From positions 1 through 64,000 of the forward strand of contig CAMJWT010000001.1 of assembly GCA_946409545.1 (NCBI GenBank): a stretch of 64,000 nt of DNA, in the 5' to 3' direction. Below the pieces are notes generated by a model. It saw only the letters and a list, made by a program, of their open reading frames with translations, had not been told where the DNA came from and did not search any database. A program made the position numbers and the translations under genes. Positions 42,992-50,266 of the stretch are shown here, piece by piece; within the stretch, counting starts at the first letter, position 1; each line of letters starts with the position of its first letter. Origin of the DNA: RUG12783 sp946409545. Its GTDB lineage: Bacteria > Bacillota_I > Bacilli_A > RF39 > UBA660.

Positions 42992-44112
42992 TATTGTTTC
43001 TTTCCTTTCTTTGTAATCTTATTATTACTTATTTTATATATAACAGCTTCTTTTATTAAATCTTCTGATATATCATTAATATCCGTTGTTGTTATAATCG
43101 TTTGAATATCTTTTTTTAAGAATTTAACTATTTTATTTCTTTTAGATGAATCAATTTCACTAAAGATATCATCAAGTAGTAATACGGGATAACTACCTAA
43201 TACCTTCTTATAATAGTTTAATTCACTTATCTTAAACGCAATTATAGCCATCCTTTGTTGTCCTTGAGATGCAAACACTTTCATATCAACATCATTTAAA
43301 TAAAAGCTAAAATCATCTCGATGGGGACCAACTAACGTTTGTCCCTGCATCATTTCCTGATTAAGATTCTTTTTAAACTTTTTTAAGAAAGCATTTCTAA
43401 TATTTTCTTTATCATATTCAAGAATACCTAAAGTGTTATCATACTTTATCGTAAGTCCACTTAATCCAGTTATCTTTTTAAATATACTAGGAATTAAACT
43501 ATTTATCTCTTTCAAATAATTAAATCGATATTCATAAATCTTATCAGCGGCTTCAATCAATTTATCATTAATAATATCTAAATATCTAAAATCACTATTA
43601 TTGTTGATATATAGTTTTTTCAAATATTCATTTCTTATTTTAACGATTTTATTATATTCATTAAGAACAGTAATATAATTATTAAACAATTGACTAATAT
43701 CAACATTTAATAAATTTCTTCTAATTGATGGAGATCCTTTTATAATATCTAAATCTGTTGGAATAAAAGATATAACACAAAAATTAGAAATATAATCTTT
43801 AATACGATGAATTTCTTTACCATTAATTGATACTTTTTTTCGATAATTATCAATATATACTTCTAAATTCTTTTTTAAATCATCCTTTTCTATTTTTCCA
43901 GATACTGTTAAGAAATCTTTATTAAACTCAATTAAGTCAGCGTCTTGCCCACTCCTATTGGATTTAGATAAAGATAAAACATATATACTCTCTAAAATGT
44001 TTGTTTTACCTTGACCATTATTACCAATAAAAATATTGATATTGGGATTGAAGTCAAGTTCCAAGTAATCGTAATTTCTAAAATTTAAGAGCTTAATATG
44101 TTCGATTTTCAA
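42991..44112 (-). CDS. recF: DNA replication and repair protein RecF
   Basis: An SMC-like ATPase that helps RecOR load RecA. The 373 residues begin at TTG 44112 (then KIEHIKLLNFRNYDYLEL), with GAGGTGAT six bases upstream. Walker A is FIGNNGQGKTNILESIY, the signature is FASQGQQRMAIIAFK, and Walker B is PVLLLDDIFSEID. It heads the recF-gyrB-gyrA transcript. A palindromic element sits at its probable transcription start. Confidence 0.95.
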   Translation of the reverse strand: MKIEHIKLLNFRNYDYLELDFNPNINIFIGNNGQGKTNILESIYVLSLSKSNRSGQDADLIEFNKDFLTVSGKIEKDDLKKNLEVYIDNYRKKVSINGKEIHRIKDYISNFCVISFIPTDLDIIKGSPSIRRNLLNVDISQLFNNYITVLNEYNKIVKIRNEYLKKLYINNNSDFRYLDIINDKLIEAADKIYEYRFNYLKEINSLIPSIFKKITGLSGLTIKYDNTLGILEYDKENIRNAFLKKFKKNLNQEMMQGQTLVGPHRDDFSFYLNDVDMKVFASQGQQRMAIIAFKISELNYYKKVLGSYPVLLLDDIFSEIDSSKRNKIVKFLKKDIQTIITTTDINDISEDLIKEAVIYKISNNKITKKGKKQ

Positions 44113-44153
44113 AAAATCACCTCAAAAAACCACCAAATTTTGATTTTTACTAT

Positions 44154-44209
44154 TAGACGTATACCTACGCCTACTCATAAAGTATAACATAAATTTAGAG
44201 TTTTTTAAA
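44154..44209 (-). promoter_or_regulatory. recF promoter with inverted repeat at the transcription start
   Basis: TTTAAA (44204-44209), 17 bp, TATACT (44181-44186) with an extended TG on the minus strand. Directly downstream, TAGGCGTA-GGTA-TACGTCTA (44154-44173) forms an 8-bp stem (one G-U pair). It is placed as an operator over +1 or a 5'-terminal RNA hairpin. Confidence 0.6.
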
Positions 44210-44230
44210 GCAAATTAACATAAAAAGACT

Positions 44231-44265
44231 AAAAAAGGAAGAGATTAATTATTAACTCTCTTCCT
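44231..44265 (-). terminator. intrinsic terminator of comK
   Basis: The stem ggaagag/ctcttcc (44237-44264) includes the last comK codons; six T follow on the minus strand. Confidence 0.85.
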
Positions 44266-44691
44266 AATCATGCTACCTAATCTATTTGCCCGTAATATTT
44301 GATTTTCAAAAGAAGATAAAGACATCTTAACAATTAGTTCTCTACCTGATGAAAAAGTTACTTTAGTAAAACCTTCACTTCTTTCATATTTCTCAACATT
44401 ATTTAAAGAAAACCATGCACAATTTGGTGAATTGGGTGATTCTGTAGGAAAGAAAATTATCTCATTACTTTCAGATACAACAATAGGAACTTTATAGTTA
44501 CTTCCCATAATCATTCTTGACCCTTTCATTCTTCCATCACAACTACTTCCATAGTATTGGCAACTATCTTCCATTACTTCATAACATCCTTTATTAATAA
44601 AATATTCATCTTTTCCTTCGATTACTTTAGTTATACTATCGTTTACCCCAATAACAGCACAAGTATCTTTATTAATCTCATAAGAATCCAT
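44245..44691 (-). CDS. comK: ComK-family competence transcription factor
   Basis: ComK activates DNA-uptake genes in B. subtilis. The 148-residue protein (start ATG 44691, MDSYEINKDTCAVIG, with GGGAGG upstream) aligns with B. subtilis ComK as I recall it: DSYEIN (ESYEVN), DSCQYYGSSCDGRMKGS (RSCRFFGSSYAGRKAGT), PIVVSESNEIIFFPTESPNSPNCAWFS (PIMVDPSNQIFLFPTLSSTRPQCGWIS) and VTFSSGRELIV...SFENQILRA (VTFSNGKTMEL...SFENQVYRT). The C-terminal 40 or so residues of the B. subtilis protein, used for MecA/ClpC control, are missing. It occupies the position between dnaN and recF where yaaA usually lies. Confidence 0.85.
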   Translation of the reverse strand: MDSYEINKDTCAVIGVNDSITKVIEGKDEYFINKGCYEVMEDSCQYYGSSCDGRMKGSRMIMGSNYKVPIVVSESNEIIFFPTESPNSPNCAWFSLNNVEKYERSEGFTKVTFSSGRELIVKMSLSSFENQILRANRLGSMIRKRVNN

Positions 44692-44702
44692 AAAAACCTC
44701 CC

Positions 44703-44747
44703 TTCTATCCACTAATCCGTGAACAAGAGATAGAATAATGGATAGAA
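44703..44747 (-). repeat. inverted repeat in the comK leader
   Basis: Perfect 9-bp arms TTCTATCCA (44703-44711) and TGGATAGAA (44739-44747) with a 27-nt loop. On the minus strand the 3' arm ends directly at the comK SD GGGAGG. A possible promoter lies further upstream: TTAGCA (44787-44792), 16 bp, TATAAA (44765-44770). Confidence 0.6.
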
Positions 44748-44812
44748 ATGTCGATTTTTGTCGATTTATATTTTTTAATAAAAAAATGCTAATAAATAAT
44801 TATTAACATTTT

Positions 44813-44821
44813 TGTGGATAA
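44813..44821. promoter_or_regulatory. DnaA box downstream of dnaN
   Basis: TGTGGATAA, a perfect DnaA box (reverse of TTATCCACA). Confidence 0.7.
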
Positions 44822-44822
44822 A

Positions 44823-45941
44823 TTAATAAGTTCTTATAGGTAAAACTAATTGAATTACTCTTTCATCATCTTTATCTTGAACAATAATTGGACTTATTTC
44901 ACCAACAAAACTAATTGTCGCTTCAAGTCCTGTTAAAACTCTTAAAGCTTCCATCATATATTTTGCGCTGAAAGAAATTTTAATATTTTCATCATTATCT
45001 TTCTTGATATCCATTGATTCTTCAATTCTACCAACTTCAACATTACTTGATCTCATGATTAATTTATTATCTTCTGTTTCAAGAGTAACTACATTTTTCT
45101 CTTTATCACTTGTTAAAGTACTAACACGATCTATAACATTATATAAATCATTTATATTAACAGTAATTTTTAACATACTTTCTGAAGGTAATAAGTTAGC
45201 TGTATTTGGATAACTTCCATTTATTAATCTACTTTGGAATAATAAATTCTTAGATTTAAATAAAATCTTATTATTAAAAATATGTAATTCCAACTTATCA
45301 TCATCTATAATCTTTGCGAGCTCACTTATGTTCTTACCTGGAATAATAATATTATAGTTATCAGTAGCAGCGTCACTTAATTTTATAGTTTTTCTTGCTA
45401 ATCTATAAGAATCTGTTGCATTACATTCTAGTTCATCAACATTTATCTTAAAATTAATACCAGTTAATTGAGGACGAGATTCATCGTTGGATACTGCAAA
45501 AGAAGTTTGATTAATCATATTCTTAAACTCTTTAGCATCTAAAACAATAGGATTTTTACTTTCTTCTAGAGATATATTAGGATACTCCTTCTTATTAATA
45601 CCATTTAGATTATATTCACTGTTTTCTGTGGAAATAGTTAATTTAGCTTCATCAAATACTTCTAAGTTAATCTTTTCTGTTTGAATCTTTCTTATTATAT
45701 CTAATATATATTTACCTTGGATAATAATGCTTCCTTCTTCTTCAATTGTCATATTGTCTTCTTCTTGTGGGATAAATGTTTGAATTGTTATATCATTATC
45801 TGATGCTGTAAGAGTTAATCCTTTATCATTAAGATCAAATTTTATTCCTGCTAATGCTGGTACTAGGTTTTTTGTAGATAAAGCTTTACTTACTTTATTC
45901 AATCCTTCTAATAAAATATCTTTGTTAATTATTATTTTCAT
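44823..45941 (-). CDS. dnaN: DNA polymerase III beta sliding clamp
   Basis: The ring that holds the replicase on DNA. The 372 residues show the three-domain clamp pattern: MKIIINKDILLEGLNKVSKALSTKNLVPALAGI at the start, TGINFKINVDELECNATDSYRLARKTI in the middle, and ISFSAKYMMEALRVL near the end, closing with IQLVLPIRTY. dnaA lies upstream with 161 bp between them, containing DnaA boxes. Confidence 0.97.
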   Translation of the reverse strand: MKIIINKDILLEGLNKVSKALSTKNLVPALAGIKFDLNDKGLTLTASDNDITIQTFIPQEEDNMTIEEEGSIIIQGKYILDIIRKIQTEKINLEVFDEAKLTISTENSEYNLNGINKKEYPNISLEESKNPIVLDAKEFKNMINQTSFAVSNDESRPQLTGINFKINVDELECNATDSYRLARKTIKLSDAATDNYNIIIPGKNISELAKIIDDDKLELHIFNNKILFKSKNLLFQSRLINGSYPNTANLLPSESMLKITVNINDLYNVIDRVSTLTSDKEKNVVTLETEDNKLIMRSSNVEVGRIEESMDIKKDNDENIKISFSAKYMMEALRVLTGLEATISFVGEISPIIVQDKDDERVIQLVLPIRTY

Positions 45942-45993
45942 TTTTTTACCTTCTTTCTTATTAATTATATTTTTATTATTATCATTATTATAG

Positions 45994-46065
45994 TGTGGAT
46001 AAATGTTGATAAAATTAAATTTCTTAACTATATCAACAAATATTGTTATTTTATTAAGTGGATAA
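45994..46065. promoter_or_regulatory. DnaA boxes in the dnaA-dnaN intergenic region
   Basis: TGTGGATAA (45994-46002, perfect) and AGTGGATAA (46057-46065, one mismatch). The perfect box lies next to a TATAAT of the probable dnaN promoter, so DnaA could regulate dnaN. Autoregulation is inference. Confidence 0.75.
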
Positions 46066-46102
46066 GTTGTTGATTAATTAATTATTTATCAACAATTGTT
46101 CA

Positions 46103-47482
46103 CTATATTAAATTTTCTTTTATTTTTTCAATCGTATTTCTTGTTTCTTCTTTAGTATTACATTCATCCTCTATTTTATCGCAAGAGTGCATTACGGTTG
46201 AATGATCTTTTCCACCAAATTCTAGCCCTATTCTTTCAAAAGACTCATTTAATAAAGTTCTTGATAGATACATTGCAATTTGTCGTGGAAAAGCTACATT
46301 TGAACTTCTTTTTCTTCCCTTTAAGTCTTCAACTGATATTTGGAAGAAATCTGCTACAACTTTTTGAATTCTTGAGATATCTGCTTGTTCACTAGTTCCT
46401 TTATTTATTAAATCTTTAAGAGCGTCTACGGCATCTTTTAATGTGATTTTTTGTAATCCCCATACTGCTGAATAAGCCATTAATCTATTTAAGGAATTTT
46501 CAAGAATTCTTACATCCCCTTCAGCAATATTAGAAGCTATATAATCAATTACTTCATCTGATGTGTCTTGTAATGAAGCATATTTATCTTTATAGTTTTT
46601 TATTTTATTTTTTAAAATGTTTTTTCTAAGTTCTAATTCTGGAGGATATATTTCAGCAGTTAATCCCCAATTAAATCTTGTACGAAGACGATCTTCCATT
46701 TGTTTTAAATCGTTTGGTGATCTATCACTTGATAAAATAACTTGTTTATTATTAGAGTGCAAATCATTAAAGGTATGGAAAAATTCCATTTGCGTTTTAG
46801 CTCCCGTTGCAATACATTGAATATCGTCAATTATTAATACATCAATATTATGATATTTATCTTTAAAGTAATCTTTATATTCATCATCTTTTCGACTATA
46901 TTTAGAATAATCATCCATAAATTGCTGACTTGTAACATATAATACTTTTTTCGATTCATCATTTTGTTCAATATAATTTCCAATTGCATGCATTAAATGA
47001 GTTTTTCCAAGACCACTATTTCCAAATAAAAATAAAGGATTATAGATTTTACCAGGATCTTGGGCAACTTGTAAGGCTGCAGCTTGAGCTAATCTATTAC
47101 TGTTTCCCACAACAAATGTGGAAAAAGTTAAATTCTTGTTCAAATTTGATTTATGAATAACTTCAACTTTATCTTCTTTTTCAGTAGAAGTGTTAGTTTT
47201 TTCTTCTTTATCTACTTGAACTTCATTTTTTATTTCATCTTCTAATTTAAATATTAACTCATAATTAGTATTACTTATTTCCAATAGATTAGATTGAATA
47301 AAATCATAATATCTATTTTGTAACCATTTCTTTTGAAGATCTAATTTAGTTACAATCGTAATCTTATTGTTATCTATACTATTAATATAAGTGTTTTGAA
47401 ACCAAGTAGCATATATCTCTGAATTAACGGTAGGTCTTATTTTTTCTAAGAACTTCTGCCATAATTGATCTTTATTCACCAT
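46103..47482 (-). CDS. dnaA: chromosomal replication initiator DnaA
   Basis: Opens the origin and recruits helicase. The 459 residues comprise domain I (1-80), a charged linker (81-115), the AAA+ domain with Walker A FGNSGLGKTHL (154-161 core), LIIDDIQ and sensor elements, and domain IV with the DNA-binding signature FGGKDHSTVMHSCDKI near 430. GGAGGTG precedes the ATG. It is the first gene leftwards from oriC. Confidence 0.98.
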   Translation of the reverse strand: MVNKDQLWQKFLEKIRPTVNSEIYATWFQNTYINSIDNNKITIVTKLDLQKKWLQNRYYDFIQSNLLEISNTNYELIFKLEDEIKNEVQVDKEEKTNTSTEKEDKVEVIHKSNLNKNLTFSTFVVGNSNRLAQAAALQVAQDPGKIYNPLFLFGNSGLGKTHLMHAIGNYIEQNDESKKVLYVTSQQFMDDYSKYSRKDDEYKDYFKDKYHNIDVLIIDDIQCIATGAKTQMEFFHTFNDLHSNNKQVILSSDRSPNDLKQMEDRLRTRFNWGLTAEIYPPELELRKNILKNKIKNYKDKYASLQDTSDEVIDYIASNIAEGDVRILENSLNRLMAYSAVWGLQKITLKDAVDALKDLINKGTSEQADISRIQKVVADFFQISVEDLKGRKRSSNVAFPRQIAMYLSRTLLNESFERIGLEFGGKDHSTVMHSCDKIEDECNTKEETRNTIEKIKENLI

Positions 47483-47596
47483 AACACCTCCCTACAATAC
47501 CTTTGTTAGTTATTATTTTAACTTTTTTCATAAAAAAAATAAATATCTTTTTGTAAAGTTTTCTTATATATATCAACAAATTTATCAACATTTAAT

Positions 47597-47784
47597 TGTG
47601 GAAAAGTATGAGGATAAATCGTTATAAAATTAGAAGAAATTAAGTTATCAACATATTATCCACCTAGTTATCCACTGTTAATTTGTTATTATATAAGTAA
47701 ATTAGTAAGTTTTCCACAATATGTGGATAACTAATTCACTATTCACAATTTAAGTTATTAACAGTATTGTGAATAAGTGGAAAA
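47597..47784. other. oriC: DnaA-box cluster between dnaA and rpmH
   Basis: Boxes read: TGTGGAAAA (47597-47605), TGAGGATAA (47609-47617), TTATCCACC (47656-47664), TTATCCACT (47668-47676), TTTTCCACA (47710-47718), TGTGGATAA (47722-47730, perfect), TGTGAATAA (47768-47776) and AGTGGAAAA (47776-47784). Orientation is mixed. The box pair at 47710-47730 is a near palindrome. Gene direction switches from minus to plus across this region. The 407-bp gap (47483-47889) holds these boxes, the A/T tract and the rpmH promoter. Confidence 0.9.
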
Positions 47785-47786
47785 CC

Positions 47787-47825
47787 ATAATTATATTATT
47801 TAAAAAAAATAAAAAAATAAATAAA
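47787..47825. other. A/T-only tract, probable DNA unwinding element
   Basis: 39 bp without any G or C, next to the DnaA-box cluster and just before the rpmH promoter. This is the expected place and composition for the unwinding element. I could not define clear DnaA-trio repeats. Confidence 0.65.
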
Positions 47826-47827
47826 GA

Positions 47828-47857
47828 TTGACAAAATGAAAATAACTCTATTATAAT
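47828..47857 (+). promoter_or_regulatory. rpmH promoter
   Basis: TTGACA (47828-47833), 18 bp, TATAAT (47852-47857). Confidence 0.82.
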
Positions 47858-47889
47858 AATGTAGATTTCAATTTTTGGAGGTGAAAAAG

Positions 47890-48015
47890 ATGAAAAGAAC
47901 ATATCAACCAAATAACAGAAATAGAGCTAAAAAACATGGTTTCTTTGCTCGTATGAAAAGTTCAGTTATTAACAAGAGAAGAAAGAAAGGACGTAAGGAA
48001 TTAATTAGAAAATAA
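47890..48015 (+). CDS. rpmH: 50S ribosomal protein bL34
   Basis: A 41-residue basic protein: MKRTYQPNNRNRAKKHGFF then ARMKSSVINKRRKKGRKELIRK. It matches the universal bL34 pattern. GGAGGTG lies eight bases before the ATG. It is the first gene rightwards from oriC, followed by rnpA, the order conserved in most bacteria. Confidence 0.98.
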   Translation: MKRTYQPNNRNRAKKHGFFARMKSSVINKRRKKGRKELIRK

Positions 48016-48039
48016 ACACTTTTTTGTAGTGTTTTTTTT
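48015..48039 (+). terminator. terminator of rpmH
   Basis: The stem AACACT/AGTGTT (48015-48033) is followed by a T-run. It may be partial, because rnpA follows 45 bp later. Confidence 0.75.
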
Positions 48040-48084
48040 ATTTAATTATTATATTATAATTTAATTAGATAGAAAGGAGTTCAT

Positions 48085-48438
48085 ATGAAGAAGATAAATA
48101 TTATTCAGAAGAATAAAGACTTTAAAAACATTATAGATAAACAAAAATGTTTTAAAAATAGTTGTCTATTAATTCATTATGGATCTAATAATCTTGATCA
48201 TTATCGTTTTGGAATTTCTATTAGTAAGAAACTAGGGAACGCTGTAACTCGCAATTATTATAAAAGAATATTAAGAAATATTGTCGATAATCATAAAAAA
48301 CTCTATTCAAATAATATTGATTATATTATAATAGTTAGGAAAGCGTGCATAGGAGAATCTTTTAGTAATATAGAGGCCTCTTTTGTGCAGCTAATAAATA
48401 AAATAGAAAAGGAATGTGAAAATGAAGAAGAGCGTTAA
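48085..48438 (+). CDS. rnpA: ribonuclease P protein component
   Basis: The protein cofactor that helps RNase P RNA cut tRNA 5' leaders. The 117 residues begin MKKINIIQKNKDFKNII, and hold the RNR-like basic helix KLGNAVTRNYYKRILRNI and DYIIIVRKACIGESFSNIEASF. AAAGGAG precedes the ATG. Its end overlaps the start of yidC. Confidence 0.94.
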   Translation: MKKINIIQKNKDFKNIIDKQKCFKNSCLLIHYGSNNLDHYRFGISISKKLGNAVTRNYYKRILRNIVDNHKKLYSNNIDYIIIVRKACIGESFSNIEASFVQLINKIEKECENEEER

Positions 48439-49546
48439 ACAATTAGTTATTGCAATTATTCTTGTTTTGACACTAACCGGTTGTACTAAATATTTAAAAG
48501 GAAAAGATAATAAAAGTGTTATTAATCCTAAAACAGGTCAAAGCTTAACCGAGAATATATTATGTAGACCAACCGATGAAGAAACGATTAAATTATATTT
48601 AGAAAATGGTATTGATTTATCAAAACTTCCTTATTGTTCTTGTGAAGAAGAATATGTTGATGAAAGCAAATATAAATTAGTTGAAGAAGAAAAAGAACAA
48701 GAAGTTGTAGAAGAAGAATCAAAAGAAGATAAAAAAGATTCTAAAAAAGAAACAAAGAAAGAAGAAACTAAAGAAGAAAGTGACAAAGAAACTGAAGAAG
48801 AGACAAAAGAAGTAGAAAAAACAAAATGTAAAGAGTTTAAAGTTACATCTGGTGGATATGATGGAATTTGGAGTTCCATATTTGTTAAACCTTTAGCTTG
48901 GTTAATCTTATTTTTAGGAAAATATTGTTCTAGTTTTGGATTAGGTTTAATTGTTATTACTATAATTATTAGATTAGCAATGTATCCATTAACAAAGAAA
49001 ACAGCAATGCAATCTGAATTAATGAAGAAGATTCAACCTGAATTAGATCGATTAGAAAAGAAATATGAAAAGAAAGATCAAAACGATCGTGAAGTTATGA
49101 TGGCAAAGAGCCAAGAAATGATGGCAATTTATAAAAAACATAACTTTAATCCAATGAGTGGATGTCTTACATCATTTATTCAATTACCTATCTTTATTGC
49201 TTTCTTAGAAGCAATTAATAGAGTTCCTGCGATTTTTGAAGAAAAATTCTTAGGATTACATTTAGGAACAAGCCCTAGTGTAGGTATTGGGAATGGAAAC
49301 TGGTTATATCTTATAATTATTGTTTTAGTTGGAGCTACTACTTGGTATTCTTTTGCTAAAGCAGGAAATTCAGGTGGTAATGAACAACAACAAAAACAAA
49401 CAAAGATGATGATGAATGGTTTCTCAATAATGATTACAGTAATGTCTTTCTTTATGACATCTGCTTTAGGTATTTATTGGACTGTATCTAATATCTTCAC
49501 TTTAGTTCAAAATTATTTAGTAAAAAGGAGAATGCAAAATGATTAA
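48422..49546 (+). CDS. yidC: membrane protein insertase YidC/SpoIIIJ with long extracellular charged insert
   Basis: Inserts and folds membrane proteins, alone or with SecYEG. I start at ATG 48422 (MKKSVKQLVIAIILV); a GTG two codons earlier is less likely. A lipoprotein signal ends in LTGC with C21. Residues 22-140 form an unusually long extracellular head with four cysteines (48, 72, 74, 136) and a K/E-rich stretch (about 88-135). The insertase core then follows: five membrane segments, with the hydrophilic-groove arginine in IIIRLAMYPLT, the cytoplasmic helical hairpin, and MSGCLTSFIQLPIFIAF. The total of 374 residues compares with about 260 in B. subtilis SpoIIIJ. The core is normal; the head is not. 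Confidence 0.94.
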   Translation: MKKSVKQLVIAIILVLTLTGCTKYLKGKDNKSVINPKTGQSLTENILCRPTDEETIKLYLENGIDLSKLPYCSCEEEYVDESKYKLVEEEKEQEVVEEESKEDKKDSKKETKKEETKEESDKETEEETKEVEKTKCKEFKVTSGGYDGIWSSIFVKPLAWLILFLGKYCSSFGLGLIVITIIIRLAMYPLTKKTAMQSELMKKIQPELDRLEKKYEKKDQNDREVMMAKSQEMMAIYKKHNFNPMSGCLTSFIQLPIFIAFLEAINRVPAIFEEKFLGLHLGTSPSVGIGNGNWLYLIIIVLVGATTWYSFAKAGNSGGNEQQQKQTKMMMNGFSIMITVMSFFMTSALGIYWTVSNIFTLVQNYLVKRRMQND

Positions 49547-50198
49547 GAAGAATACATATCAAGCAAAAACATATGATGAAGCAGTAAATCAAGCTTTAGC
49601 TGATTTAATGGATGTACAAGATAATTTATTTATCAAAGAAATTGAAAGTTCTAAAGGATTGTTCAGTAAAAAAAGTGTTATTGAAGTAATTAGAAAAGAT
49701 GATGTACTTGAATATATCAAAGAAATGATTAAAGATATATGTAATTACATGGGATTAACTGTTCAAATGGAAATTAAGAAACGTGAAGAAAGTGTTAATA
49801 TTTCTATTTATTCAGAAAACAATTCAATTTTGATTGGTAAGAATGCAAGAACTTTGAATGCTTTAACAACAATTGTTAAACAAGCGGTTCATAATGCTGT
49901 TGGTGAGAATTATAAGTTTGTAATCGATGTATCTGATTATAAAGAAAAACAACATTATTTCTTAGAAAAAGCTGCTAAGAAAGCTGCCAAAGAAGTTCAA
50001 AGATCACATATTCCAGTAAAACTTGATCCAATGAATTCATATGAAAGAAGATTAATTCATAATGCTTTATCAGGATTTAGAGGTATCTATACAGAATCTG
50101 AAGGTGAAGAACCTCATAGATGTGTAGTAATTAAATATCAAGAGCCTGAAAAGAAAGAAGAAGTACAAGAAGAAGTTAGTGAAACTACAGAAGAATAA
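49539..50198 (+). CDS. khpB: Jag/KhpB RNA-binding protein
   Basis: An RNA-binding protein (with KhpA) that influences cell division and envelope genes. The 219 residues contain Jag-N (1-50, YQAKTYDEAVNQALADL), a KH domain (about 75-145, with IGKNARTLNALTTIVKQAV) and an R3H domain (about 146-205, with R-x-x-x-H in ERRLIHNAL). An acidic tail follows. It overlaps yidC by 8 nt; the yidC-jag pair is universal in Firmicutes. Confidence 0.94.
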   Translation: MIKKNTYQAKTYDEAVNQALADLMDVQDNLFIKEIESSKGLFSKKSVIEVIRKDDVLEYIKEMIKDICNYMGLTVQMEIKKREESVNISIYSENNSILIGKNARTLNALTTIVKQAVHNAVGENYKFVIDVSDYKEKQHYFLEKAAKKAAKEVQRSHIPVKLDPMNSYERRLIHNALSGFRGIYTESEGEEPHRCVVIKYQEPEKKEEVQEEVSETTEE

Positions 50199-50216
50199 TC
50201 TGTAGTTTTTCTTTAT
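50182..50216 (+). terminator. terminator of the rnpA-yidC-khpB operon
   Basis: The stem aaactacag/ctgtagttt (50182-50208) includes the khpB stop codon and is followed by a T-run. Confidence 0.85.
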
Positions 50217-50266
50217 TTTATGAGATAATTATGTTATAATACGTGAGAAGCGAAAGAGGGATTATT

